This document shows, piece by piece, positions 8,366 to 15,993 of a stretch of 64,000 nucleotides of DNA (position 1 is the stretch's first letter; each line of letters opens with the position of its first letter). The translations under genes and the position numbers were made by a program. The notes below the pieces were generated by a model. That model saw nothing but the letters and a program-made list of their open reading frames with translations, was not told the DNA's origin and searched no databases. The stretch comes from Aquiflexum lacus (GTDB taxonomy: Bacteria; Bacteroidota; Bacteroidia; Cytophagales; Cyclobacteriaceae). The DNA lies in assembly GCF_015476655.1 (NCBI RefSeq), contig NZ_JABFHF010000018.1, positions 61,543 to 125,542 of the forward strand, in the 5' to 3' direction.

Positions 8366-9376
8366 ATGAAGCTATCATTCTTTGTCAAAGACTTGCCCCT
8401 CAAACATACTTTTACTATAGCTCACCACAGCAGAGATGTTCAAGATACCGTGATTGTAAAGTTGGAAGAAGGGAAGTATGTTGGCCTAGGTGAGACGACT
8501 ACCAACCCATTTTATGGAATGACTGCGGATAATATATCCAAAAAATTGGAGGAAAGCAGGGAGTTTGTAGAATTGGGTTATTGGGAAAAGCCTCAGGAGC
8601 TTTGGGAAATCAGCAAATATATTTTTACGAAAAACCCCTTTGCCCAATGTGCATTAGACATGGCTGCTTGGGATTTGTATACAAAAATGCAGGGTAAAAA
8701 ACTCTATGAGTACCTCAATCTTGATCCCAAAGCCATTCCGGTTACCAATTACACCATAGGCATAGATAGTATAGAAAATATGGTTGCCAAAATGAAAGAA
8801 GTTGATTGGCCACTATACAAAATCAAGCTTGGGACTGACCATGACATGGAAATCATCCGTGAATTGAGAAAGCATACGGATGCGGTTTTTAGAATTGATG
8901 CGAATTGTGCCTGGACTGTTGACCAAGCCATTGGATACTCAGAAGAATTGGCCAAACTCAATGTGGAGTTTATGGAACAACCGTTGCCTAAAGATGACTT
9001 GGAAGGCATGAAGGAGGTATTCAAACACAGTAGACTTCCCCTTATCGCTGATGAAAGCTGTATTCTAGAAAAGGACGTCAAAAAATGTCATGGATTGTTC
9101 CATGGCATCAATATCAAATTGGTCAAAGCAGGCGGAATCACTCCGGCATTAAGAATGATTCAAGAAGCCAAATCACTGGGAATGAAAACCATGGTTGGCT
9201 GTATGACCGAATCTTCCATAGGCATATCTGCTATTGCCCATATAGCACCTTTATTGGATTATGTGGATATGGATGGTGCGATGCTCTTGGCTAAGGACAT
9301 TGCCAAAGGGGTCATTATCACGCCGGATGGGGTGACTTTTCTGGATGGTAATGGGATTGGGGCGGAGTTGATTTAA
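8366..9376 (+). CDS. Dipeptide epimerase (enolase superfamily)
   Basis: A 336-residue enzyme of the muconate-lactonising subgroup of the enolase superfamily. It has the capping domain (residues 1-120) and a barrel with catalytic Lys152-x-Lys154 (YKIKLG), Mg ligands Asp178 (RIDANCAW), Glu204 (EQPL) and Asp229 (ADES), and the opposite-face Lys251 in NIKLVKAGG. This is the signature of L-Ala-D/L-Glu and related dipeptide epimerases. The reaction is inversion at the second residue of a dipeptide, typically to recycle murein peptides, although Cytophagales members with other dipeptide specificities are known. It is divergent from an M14 peptidase. Substrate cannot be fixed from sequence. Confidence 0.92.
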   Translation: MKLSFFVKDLPLKHTFTIAHHSRDVQDTVIVKLEEGKYVGLGETTTNPFYGMTADNISKKLEESREFVELGYWEKPQELWEISKYIFTKNPFAQCALDMAAWDLYTKMQGKKLYEYLNLDPKAIPVTNYTIGIDSIENMVAKMKEVDWPLYKIKLGTDHDMEIIRELRKHTDAVFRIDANCAWTVDQAIGYSEELAKLNVEFMEQPLPKDDLEGMKEVFKHSRLPLIADESCILEKDVKKCHGLFHGINIKLVKAGGITPALRMIQEAKSLGMKTMVGCMTESSIGISAIAHIAPLLDYVDMDGAMLLAKDIAKGVIITPDGVTFLDGNGIGAELI

Positions 9377-9389
9377 AGATCAATATTTA

Positions 9390-9497
9390 ATGGATCCTAA
9401 TGTAAAGGCCCATATTTTAAAGGGGATAGAGCAACATAAAAGCGGTAAAACGACAAAAATCGATCCTAAAGACTTTGATAAACTATTGGGTCTATGA
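9390..9497 (+). pseudogene. Antitoxin fragment (decayed TA pair)
   Basis: A 35-codon frame (MDPNVKAHILKGIEQHKSGK...LLGL) that resembles the C-terminal part of antitoxins of RelE/YoeB-type systems. It ends in TGA overlapping the next ATG by 4 bp (ATGA at 9494-9497), as in functional TA pairs. The N-terminal DNA-binding part is absent and the epimerase stop codon lies only 13 bp upstream, so the gene is truncated. Confidence 0.5.
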
Positions 9498-9634
9498 GCT
9501 ATGTGATTGAATTCACTGATCAGGCTTTAGCTGACATCGAAAAACTCAAAAGATCAGGGAATGTAGCTTTATCTAAAAAAGTCAGAATACCCATTTGGTT
9601 GGTTGAAGTATTTTCTTTCTCCGAACAAGAGTAG
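9494..9634 (+). pseudogene. Truncated RelE/YoeB-like toxin
   Basis: A 46-codon frame that begins MSYVIEFTDQALADIEKLKR, the standard opening of the Txe/YoeB branch of RelE toxins. After about 30 codons the similarity stops and the frame ends at TAG. A complete toxin is about 85 residues and ends with a catalytic core that is absent here. An internal deletion probably removed the centre of the gene. With the preceding antitoxin fragment it forms a dead TA locus. Confidence 0.6.
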
Positions 9635-9738
9635 ACGAATACACAGAAAATAAAGAATAGAAATTGCCTAATCATCATTTATCGATTTAACTATATCTTA
9701 AAACTCGGGATTAGCTATTAATATCAACCAATATCTAA

Positions 9739-9758
9739 CCCGCCTCCCGGAGGGCAGG
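9739..9758. repeat. Short GC-rich palindromic repeat
   Basis: A GC-rich interrupted palindrome (CCCGCCTCCCGGAGGGCAGG) in an otherwise AT-rich intergenic stretch. The same 20 bases occur at 62877-62896, and a cousin with the same CCTGCC/GGCAGG arms sits at 42929-42946. It behaves like a dispersed REP-type element. Confidence 0.7.
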
Positions 9759-9790
9759 TATCCATTAATATCATTTATCCGGATCACTCT

Positions 9791-10924
9791 TTAGTTTAAC
9801 TGTAGCCTTATATAAGCCAACTCATCATCCAAGTTGAGAAAAAGATAGATTTTGCCATCTTTCACGAATTGTGCATTTGGCATTTTTATCCCTAAGTCAG
9901 TAATTTCTTTTTCTCCGACCAGCTCAAAATCCGGACTTAAGATGCTGATAAAGCTTCTGTATTTTGTCTCCTCTTCTGCGACCTTAGGCAAGGTAAAATA
10001 AGTAAAACGATAGAATACCTTGTTCTGATCGTCCCAAACCAACTTTGTGAAATTCACCTCTTGCCCTATTTGGCGGCCTATTTCCCACATTTCTTCTTGT
10101 GAAGACACATCGTTTTTGTAAGTACCAGTTTTTTCATTTGGGGTAAGTATTTGGTCATATTGATGGATGACCAAGGTATCTTGCTGTGGATTGTAATGAT
10201 AAATGCTGTTGACAGCATTGGTGAAGAAGAGTATCTGATCTTGCCATTTGATGAGTTCAAGACTAGGATGTGTCATTGATCTGCTCTGTCCATTCTCAGA
10301 GACCCATGAAATCCTATATTTATCCCGCTTGGCAAATTCGGACAAGGAGAGTATGTTCCTTTGTTGATTTTCTAGGTCCAGTTCCAGGATATCAGAATCC
10401 AATTTTTTAAAGTTTAAAAAACCACAGTAAATTTTCTTCCCATCATCGGAAAAATCCATAAAAGAAAGCTGTCCTTTTTCATCGAAACCTTCTGTCATCC
10501 AAGGTTCATTCAATTTGATTCTTTGAATGACTTCACCCTTTAAGTCGGTGATGGCAATTCTATCATCCCAGCCTATAAATGCCAATTGATCTTTTCCAAA
10601 AGTCCTTAATACATAAGCATTCTCACCAACTCCATTTGGCCCCTCTTTTTCAAAAGCTGTTTTTTCTAAAAGCCCAAATTCATCCAAGTCAACAGTTTCG
10701 ATTTGAGAAGAATTAGGATCCCAATTGTAAAGCCTTTTCAAATCACGGCTGATTGCATGTCCATAGTTGTTGGTGGCGGCCATCAGGATTTCATTTCCTG
10801 AATCCACCATTACCGTGTCAATGCTGATATTGAAATCTGCATAAGGATTGCTGCTTTCCTTCGTCTCTTTATCCCCACAAGCAATCACTATGATGCCAGT
10901 GAGTCCTAAAAGCCATTTTTTCAT
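9791..10924 (-). CDS. DUF4221-like lipoprotein
   Basis: A 377-residue predicted lipoprotein (signal peptide ending IVIAC, Cys16). It shares the ISIDTVMVDSGNEI opening and the EKEGPNG motif with the lipoprotein at 1342-2523, so it is a paralogue in the DUF4221 group. A beta-propeller fold is likely from the repeated hydrophobic/aromatic blade pattern. It stands alone, convergent with the epimerase/TA-remnant side and followed upstream by an intergenic inverted repeat. No catalytic residues can be proposed. Confidence 0.72.
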   Translation of the reverse strand: MKKWLLGLTGIIVIACGDKETKESSNPYADFNISIDTVMVDSGNEILMAATNNYGHAISRDLKRLYNWDPNSSQIETVDLDEFGLLEKTAFEKEGPNGVGENAYVLRTFGKDQLAFIGWDDRIAITDLKGEVIQRIKLNEPWMTEGFDEKGQLSFMDFSDDGKKIYCGFLNFKKLDSDILELDLENQQRNILSLSEFAKRDKYRISWVSENGQSRSMTHPSLELIKWQDQILFFTNAVNSIYHYNPQQDTLVIHQYDQILTPNEKTGTYKNDVSSQEEMWEIGRQIGQEVNFTKLVWDDQNKVFYRFTYFTLPKVAEEETKYRSFISILSPDFELVGEKEITDLGIKMPNAQFVKDGKIYLFLNLDDELAYIRLQLN

Positions 10925-11021
10925 AACCAGTAAAATCGAATATTTGAGTTTTCTTAAAAAGCGATGTTTAAAATCTGTTGATTAAATCATTCGGTTAATA
11001 TAAAACTAAAAAGTCATTATA

Positions 11022-11100
11022 GAACGCTGATGACGCGGATTTTTATGATTTTCGCTGATTAGACCTGCGACTATCTGCTCAATCCGCGTCATCAGCGTTC
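11022..11100. repeat. Perfect 20-bp inverted repeat
   Basis: GAACGCTGATGACGCGGATT at 11022-11041 is exactly complementary to 11081-11100, separated by 39 bp. It fills most of the gap between the DUF4221 gene and the outer-membrane protein gene on the same strand. Similar GCTGATGACGCGGATT-type sequences are frequent in Bacteroidota genomes; mobility is not shown here. Confidence 0.85.
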
Positions 11101-11121
11101 AATCTCTCGAATCTATCAGTC

Positions 11122-12252
11122 TTAAAATGCTTCTCCGATAAATAAATAATACCCTGTTCCTTCCTGCGTAAAAGCCACATCAAATCGTGTGTAAATATCT
11201 TTTTTGGGAAAAAGTAAAAACCGCAATCCCCCACCAGCCGACCAAACAACCTTGTGGATCGCAGACTTGGAAAAATCGGGAAAGACTGTTCCTGTACCGG
11301 CAAAAGCAGCTGCGCCAATCCTGTTTGTAAAACCTAAAGGCAGTGGTAACATCCTAAATTCTATCTGGGTGGCCAATTGATTATTGTCCCTGAACCGACC
11401 CAAATAATACCCCCGCATCATACTGTCTCCACCCATTAGCGCCAATTGGTTGAATGGTACATCACCGGAATTGAACTGCCCTAAGAGTTGCCAGGCCAAT
11501 ACATTGTTTTTGCCTACAGGGGTGAATATTCTGGTATCGGAAATGATGGTATTAAAACCAAAATCACTAAAAGCAGGGAAATACCTTAAAAATGCCAGTT
11601 CTGAAAACCTTCCTTTCCTTACATTCAGCACATTATGCCTGTCATCATATACCAATCCTAAGCCAATGCCAAAGTTGGTAGATCCAGTATAGCCTAAGGG
11701 AAGATCAAATTCAGGAGCTTCGGGGGAAGGTTGGAAATCAACCCTTGAAATACGCTGAAAGTCCGCTTCCAATCCAAAATACAGGTTTCTTTTTACTTCC
11801 CGCAATACCCTTTCTTTGATCATGATCTGATTGGCATCTACAAGAGCGAGGTAATCTTCAGGGGTATCCATTCCTATGCCATGGTATTTCAGCGGAAAAC
11901 TCTGCAACCTTATCCTTCCCAGAAAAAACCATTTGTTCTGATCTGAATAGATGGCATGGTCAAACCAAAGTCCATATTGGTTTTCAAGGGTAAAAAAGGT
12001 AAAACCATTGATTTCACTCAAACGGTTAGAAGTGTCTCTTTTTGCATAATAGACCAATAAAGAAGAAAGTCCGATCTCCCAACTTGTTTCCGGGGCATAG
12101 GCCAAGGTTGGATAAACCAAAAATTGGGGCTTGCTGATATCAGATGTATCATTGAGAATTCCATTGATATATCTTTTGACAAAGCCTTGGGAAAAAGCCT
12201 GAAAGCTACAAAGAGTTAGCATCAATAAAAGAGAAAAATACTTTTTGGACAT
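11122..12252 (-). CDS. BamA/TamA-like outer-membrane beta-barrel protein
   Basis: A 376-residue predicted outer-membrane protein. I start at the ATG at 12252, giving the signal peptide MSKKYFSLLLML... with cleavage after AFS. The chain shows alternating amphipathic strands, an MRGYYLGRFRDN segment matching the conserved loop 6 VRGF/Y motif of the Omp85 (BamA/TamA) barrel, and a C-terminal aromatic residue (GEAF). There are no POTRA repeats, so it is a barrel-only member, as is usual for the surface-antigen family in Bacteroidota. A paralogue with the same MRGF-GRYRDN motif lies at 24945-26084. Cargo or function is unknown. Confidence 0.82.
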   Translation of the reverse strand: MSKKYFSLLLMLTLCSFQAFSQGFVKRYINGILNDTSDISKPQFLVYPTLAYAPETSWEIGLSSLLVYYAKRDTSNRLSEINGFTFFTLENQYGLWFDHAIYSDQNKWFFLGRIRLQSFPLKYHGIGMDTPEDYLALVDANQIMIKERVLREVKRNLYFGLEADFQRISRVDFQPSPEAPEFDLPLGYTGSTNFGIGLGLVYDDRHNVLNVRKGRFSELAFLRYFPAFSDFGFNTIISDTRIFTPVGKNNVLAWQLLGQFNSGDVPFNQLALMGGDSMMRGYYLGRFRDNNQLATQIEFRMLPLPLGFTNRIGAAAFAGTGTVFPDFSKSAIHKVVWSAGGGLRFLLFPKKDIYTRFDVAFTQEGTGYYLFIGEAF

Positions 12253-12307
12253 ACAGGCAATATACATGAAGAATTATAAGAAGGTTTGCAAAATGTAGGA
12301 AAGAAAA

Positions 12308-13423
12308 TTATAAAAGAAAATCCCTGAAATTGTCTTTGTTTATAATTTTAAAAGTTGCCTTGTAGGATTCAACAAATTTTTCTGGAATTTTCGTTTTAGC
12401 CTTTGGATTCCACTTGAACTCAAAAGCATTTATTTTCCCATTGGCATCTTCCAGATAATCGATTTCTTGTTGCTGGAAAGTTCTCCAGAAATATCCTTTC
12501 ACATACCGCTTGCTATAATTGTTGAATTTTAATCTTTCTGAAATCAGGAAATTTTCCCATAAAGCCCCAATATCCTGTCTCAATTCCAAAGGATTAAAGT
12601 TCTGAATAATAGCGTTTCTAATTCCATTATCATAAAAATAAATTTTTCTATTGGTTTTGATTTCGTTGCGAAGGTTTCTGCTGAAACTATGCAATGAAAA
12701 TACAACATAACTCTGTTCAAGCAACTGAATATAATTGGTTACAGTATTTTTATCTATACCAACAAGCTGGGACAATTCATTATAGCTTACTTCACTGCCT
12801 ACCTGAAAAGCCAAGGCCCTTAACAATTTTTCAAGCACTTCCGGTTTGCGTATTCCACCGAATGCTAAAATGTCTTTGTATAAATAAGATCCCGCAAGCT
12901 CATTCAAGACTTCCATTTCATTTCCAGGATGATTCAAAACATCAGGATAAAAACCATAGATCAATCTTATCTCAAGTTGTTGGACAGAGGATAGAAACCC
13001 CTGACTGTTTTCTAATTCAGCCCACGATATCGGATACATTTTGTATTCCCATTTTCTACCGGTCAATGGCTCATTTATAGTAGAATTCAGTTCAAATGCA
13101 GACGACCCTGTAACCACTAGTTGAATATCCTTGAAATTATCAACAATTATTTTAAGCGTAATGCCTATGTTTTGAATTCTTTGGGCTTCGTCAATAAAAA
13201 CATATTGATAGTTTTTCAGGAGTGTCTTTAAGTCTTCTAAATTTGGTTCACTCAACAATTCTCTAACTGTTGCAATATCTCCATCTAGACTTAAATATTC
13301 ATTTTCTTTCAGAATATGTTGCACTAGGGTAGTCTTACCAACTTGTCTTGGACCAACCACAATGATGGCTTTCCCTTTGTTGATCCGCTCTTTAATAATG
13401 TCTTCTAGTGTTCTTGATATCAT
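12308..13423 (-). CDS. AAA_14/DUF4143 ATP-binding protein
   Basis: A 371-residue ATPase of the AAA_14 plus DUF4143 type. Walker A is GPRQVGKTT (residues 24-32), Walker B is YVFIDEA, and a TGSSAFEL sensor-like motif follows. The DUF4143 region (about 195-340) contains a winged-helix-like segment and a C-terminal EIDYLED...AFEFKW pattern reminiscent of PD-(D/E)xK nucleases. I choose the ATG at 13423 rather than a TTG at 13444, because the latter would read into the palindromic repeats at 13436-13497. The family is patchily distributed and suspected of acting in defence or as selfish elements; the role is unproven. Confidence 0.88.
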   Translation of the reverse strand: MISRTLEDIIKERINKGKAIIVVGPRQVGKTTLVQHILKENEYLSLDGDIATVRELLSEPNLEDLKTLLKNYQYVFIDEAQRIQNIGITLKIIVDNFKDIQLVVTGSSAFELNSTINEPLTGRKWEYKMYPISWAELENSQGFLSSVQQLEIRLIYGFYPDVLNHPGNEMEVLNELAGSYLYKDILAFGGIRKPEVLEKLLRALAFQVGSEVSYNELSQLVGIDKNTVTNYIQLLEQSYVVFSLHSFSRNLRNEIKTNRKIYFYDNGIRNAIIQNFNPLELRQDIGALWENFLISERLKFNNYSKRYVKGYFWRTFQQQEIDYLEDANGKINAFEFKWNPKAKTKIPEKFVESYKATFKIINKDNFRDFLL

Positions 13424-13435
13424 AAAATTTAAGCT

Positions 13436-13497
13436 ATTCACCAAATTTAATGAAATTCAGTGAACATATTCACTGTATTTAATGAAATTTGGTGAAT
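13436..13497. promoter_or_regulatory. Tandem palindromic repeats at the ATPase start (operator-like)
   Basis: Two 28-bp units, 13437-13464 and 13469-13496, are separated by 4 bp (CATA). Each begins TTCAC and ends GTGAA and is itself an imperfect palindrome with an AATTT/ATTTAATGAAAT core. The whole block is also a dyad with perfect 13-bp outer arms (13436-13448 and 13485-13497) and 7-bp inner arms (CAGTGAA/TTCACTG). It ends 13 bp before the ATPase ATG, which suggests an operator, possibly autoregulatory, or an RNA hairpin in the leader. Confidence 0.65.
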
Positions 13498-13504
13498 AGG
13501 GTAT

Positions 13505-14500
13505 TTATTGGCCTTTCCATAATTGGGAAAAGAACCGCTGACAGTTTTTAAAGGCCAACTTTTCAAGTTGATCTGTTGAAAGACTTTGAGAGAGTTTCTC
13601 CAAAATTGAAGGGTATTTTGAAGCATTTTCTGCTACAGGGAAATAGAAAGGATGACGGCTTTTATCAGCAAAGTCCTTGGTATAGAAATAATCCGCTCCG
13701 AAGCACATTTGATCTTCCGCACCGATTTCGAATCCATACAGAATATGTTCAAACAGCCTTCCAGGATTTTTATCATCCAAAAAGGCACGAAGAAAATTGA
13801 TACCGATCAGACCTTTTCTATGGATCACCTCTTTGGCAAATTCATCAGTCAGGTTTCTCTTGTGATTCCATATCTTTCGGAAGTTGGAATGACTTGCGAT
13901 AACCGGAATATCAAGTTTGCTTATATCAATATGATTCAATATACCTTCAGCCAACATATCCGAAGTATGGGAGAGATCGATGGCGATTTTTTTACCGGAA
14001 ATGTAGTCCAAAAGCCTTTTCCCGTCATCTTTCAATCCAATGCCTTCTGTATAATTTCCTCCCCCAAATCTGTTTTCAGTATGGTGGGTCAAACTGATAT
14101 AAGCCATCCTTCCCGTAAGCTTGATCAAACTTTCCAATTGCTCAAAGGCTTTGGAAACGTCTATTTTTTCATTGGCGAGCCCTGCAGCATTTTCTATGGC
14201 TGTGACCAATCCTATTTTAGATTCATTTTCCAAATTTGATAAAAATGGTTCATCAGCTTGGCAAACTTTATCTCCATAAGTCATCAACATCTCGCGATAC
14301 TTGAAGGCCTGTTTTGTCGCAATTTCCATACTTCCAGCCGAAACATCAGTGTAGATGGCACAAACCTGTAATTTAACATTTCCTTTTTCCAGTAAAGGGA
14401 TGGAACAGGCAATGTCATCGGACTTATCAGGTGCCGCATTTGGAATTTTGGCCAGATAGGATAAGACATCGCAATGGGTGTCAATGATAGGAAGGTTCAT
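13505..14500 (-). CDS. Membrane dipeptidase-like peptidase (M19)
   Basis: A 331-residue member of the renal dipeptidase family M19. The metal-binding HxD motif is in IDTHCDVL right after the start; other landmarks are a Glu in TAIENAAGL, His residues in LTHHTENRFGG, IDLSHTSD and IASHSNF, and an FGADYFY segment near the C-terminus. The ATG at 14500 is preferred: longer versions would run into the divergent dioxygenase gene, and relatives begin about here. The enzyme hydrolyses dipeptides, often ones containing D-residues. No signal peptide is present, so it would act in the cytoplasm. It could serve the same peptide-recycling theme as the epimerase at 8366. Confidence 0.88.
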   Translation of the reverse strand: MNLPIIDTHCDVLSYLAKIPNAAPDKSDDIACSIPLLEKGNVKLQVCAIYTDVSAGSMEIATKQAFKYREMLMTYGDKVCQADEPFLSNLENESKIGLVTAIENAAGLANEKIDVSKAFEQLESLIKLTGRMAYISLTHHTENRFGGGNYTEGIGLKDDGKRLLDYISGKKIAIDLSHTSDMLAEGILNHIDISKLDIPVIASHSNFRKIWNHKRNLTDEFAKEVIHRKGLIGINFLRAFLDDKNPGRLFEHILYGFEIGAEDQMCFGADYFYTKDFADKSRHPFYFPVAENASKYPSILEKLSQSLSTDQLEKLAFKNCQRFFSQLWKGQ

Positions 14501-14636
14501 AATATTTGGGAATTGGTGTATCAAAGAAACCAAAAAACAACAGTTATTTAATACTTTTAGAACCAAATCTTCCTGAATTGATTTTGATTTAGGAACAAGT
14601 GACCATATCTTAACAAAACCTTTAAAAACAGATAAG

Positions 14637-15158
14637 ATGCCAATTGCTAAACCTATCAATTTTCATAAATGGATTGAAGAAAACCGTCACTTGCTAAAAC
14701 CGCCCATCGGCAATCAGGTGATGTACAAAGGGAATGATGATTTTATTGTGATGGTAGTAGGAGGGCCCAATTCCCGCAAGGATTTCCATTACAATGAAGG
14801 AGAGGAATTTTTTTATCAGGTGGAAGGGGAAATCACGCTGAAAATTGTAGACGAGGGTGAAGTTAGGGACATTACCATAGGAGAGGGCGATATGTTTCTC
14901 TTACCTGCCCGAACTCCACATTCTCCTAGAAGACCTGCCAATACCATTGGTCTGGTCATGGAACGGTATCGCATACCTGGCGAGAAAGATGGTTTCATTT
15001 GGCACTGCGAAAACTGTGGGAACAAACTTTATGAAGAGTATGCCGAAGTCACTGATATAGTCAATCAATTGCCACCGATAATGGAAAGATTTTGGAGCAA
15101 TCCGGAACATACCAAATGTAAGAAATGTGGGTACTCAATGCATTTGGAGAAAAAATGA
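14637..15158 (+). CDS. nbaC: 3-hydroxyanthranilate 3,4-dioxygenase
   Basis: A 173-residue cupin dioxygenase that opens 3-hydroxyanthranilate to 2-amino-3-carboxymuconate semialdehyde, on the route from tryptophan/kynurenine to NAD or to degradation. Fe ligands His51, Glu57 and His95 are present in RKDFHYNEGEEFF and ARTPHSPRR, and the substrate-binding Arg47 and Arg99 are conserved. The bacterial-type second iron site is intact, with Cys124, Cys127, Cys161 and Cys164 in two CxxC motifs. The length matches bacterial enzymes. No other kynurenine-pathway gene is in the window. It is divergent from the M19 dipeptidase. The gene is also called haaO in some genomes. Confidence 0.95.
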   Translation: MPIAKPINFHKWIEENRHLLKPPIGNQVMYKGNDDFIVMVVGGPNSRKDFHYNEGEEFFYQVEGEITLKIVDEGEVRDITIGEGDMFLLPARTPHSPRRPANTIGLVMERYRIPGEKDGFIWHCENCGNKLYEEYAEVTDIVNQLPPIMERFWSNPEHTKCKKCGYSMHLEKK

Positions 15159-15167
15159 CTTCATAAT

Positions 15168-15419
15168 TCATTTGCTATCAAAGTGTTTTTTTACTTCCTC
15201 AAGACTGAAATAATCACCATTCTTTATTTGTTGTTGGGAGCTTTCTACAATATTTTTTATCTCCTCTGGAATTTGATCCCAGAAGTCTTGGGTTTCTTTT
15301 AAACGAAATTCAATTCCAAAAGCATTAAACATTGCTTCCAAAGCCTCCAACTGCTTCTTGTCTTTAGGTTGTATGATTTTTTCTTTAATTGTATCTCTAA
15401 ATTGGTGACAATTTATCAA
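15168..15419 (-). CDS. Small antitoxin-like protein (orphan)
   Basis: An 83-codon frame resembling DUF2683-type antitoxin components: KEKIIQPKDKKQLEALEAMFNAFGIEF in the N-terminal half and a KNGDYFSLEEVKKHFDSK tail. The only usable start upstream of this homology is a TTG at 15419, whose codon overlaps the DUF6702 stop by 4 bp. No toxin gene follows, since the dioxygenase gene ends 9 bp away on the other strand. It may therefore be an orphan or a decaying remnant. Confidence 0.45.
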   Translation of the reverse strand: MINCHQFRDTIKEKIIQPKDKKQLEALEAMFNAFGIEFRLKETQDFWDQIPEEIKNIVESSQQQIKNGDYFSLEEVKKHFDSK

Positions 15420-15904
15420 AAATTCAATGTACCTATTTCTTTTCCCTTGTACAAAATCAGGCTTTTGGGTTTCTGCTCTTTGTAAAAGTTGACAATATTC
15501 TGTTGTCCTTCAAATTGTTCGATCAAGGCCTCATTTCTTATTTGGACTATTTGAGGCACAGGAACTTTCAAGGCTTCCATATAAAACCAAACTGCTTCTT
15601 CTTCAATTTCAAACCCAAGATAGTCCAAGCTTATTTTTTGACCATTGACCATAATTTCATTTTTCTCCAACAAATAGAACTTAACCATATCTTCTAAAGC
15701 TTCCTGACTGATTGGATTCAAAAAATCAACCTTGGTTTTATAGGCATCAGCCAACGCAACCTCAAGGTCGTCCCAAAAGATTTTTTGGGCGATTTCCAAG
15801 CTTTGGTTTTCTGGATTGTATCTGATTTCGGTCAAACTGATATAGAAAGGGTGAAAAAACACCTTCCATCCCAAAAAGAGCATGAAAATGTAATTCAATT
15901 GCAT
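15416..15904 (-). CDS. DUF6702 family protein
   Basis: A 162-residue protein with a short hydrophobic N-terminus and the family opening HPFYISLTEIRYNPENQSLEI. DUF6702 proteins are exported or membrane-attached, of unknown function, and in Bacteroidota often lie beside HupE/UreJ and M1-peptidase genes, exactly as here. It is divergent from the HupE gene with a 90-bp shared upstream region. The 3' end overlaps an antitoxin-like gene by 4 bp. Confidence 0.8.
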   Translation of the reverse strand: MQLNYIFMLFLGWKVFFHPFYISLTEIRYNPENQSLEIAQKIFWDDLEVALADAYKTKVDFLNPISQEALEDMVKFYLLEKNEIMVNGQKISLDYLGFEIEEEAVWFYMEALKVPVPQIVQIRNEALIEQFEGQQNIVNFYKEQKPKSLILYKGKEIGTLNF

Positions 15905-15993
15905 AAGGCTTCCTTAATTTTATTTTCTTTGCAAATTATACATTATACTCGCAGTCCTGAAAATTATTCAGGTTATAATTTCTTAAAGCGCGC

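Noticed and set aside
14501..14659. N-terminal extension of the M19 dipeptidase
   Set aside because: It would overlap the divergent dioxygenase gene and adds 53 residues that do not resemble the family; the ATG at 14500 starts at the HxD motif as in relatives.
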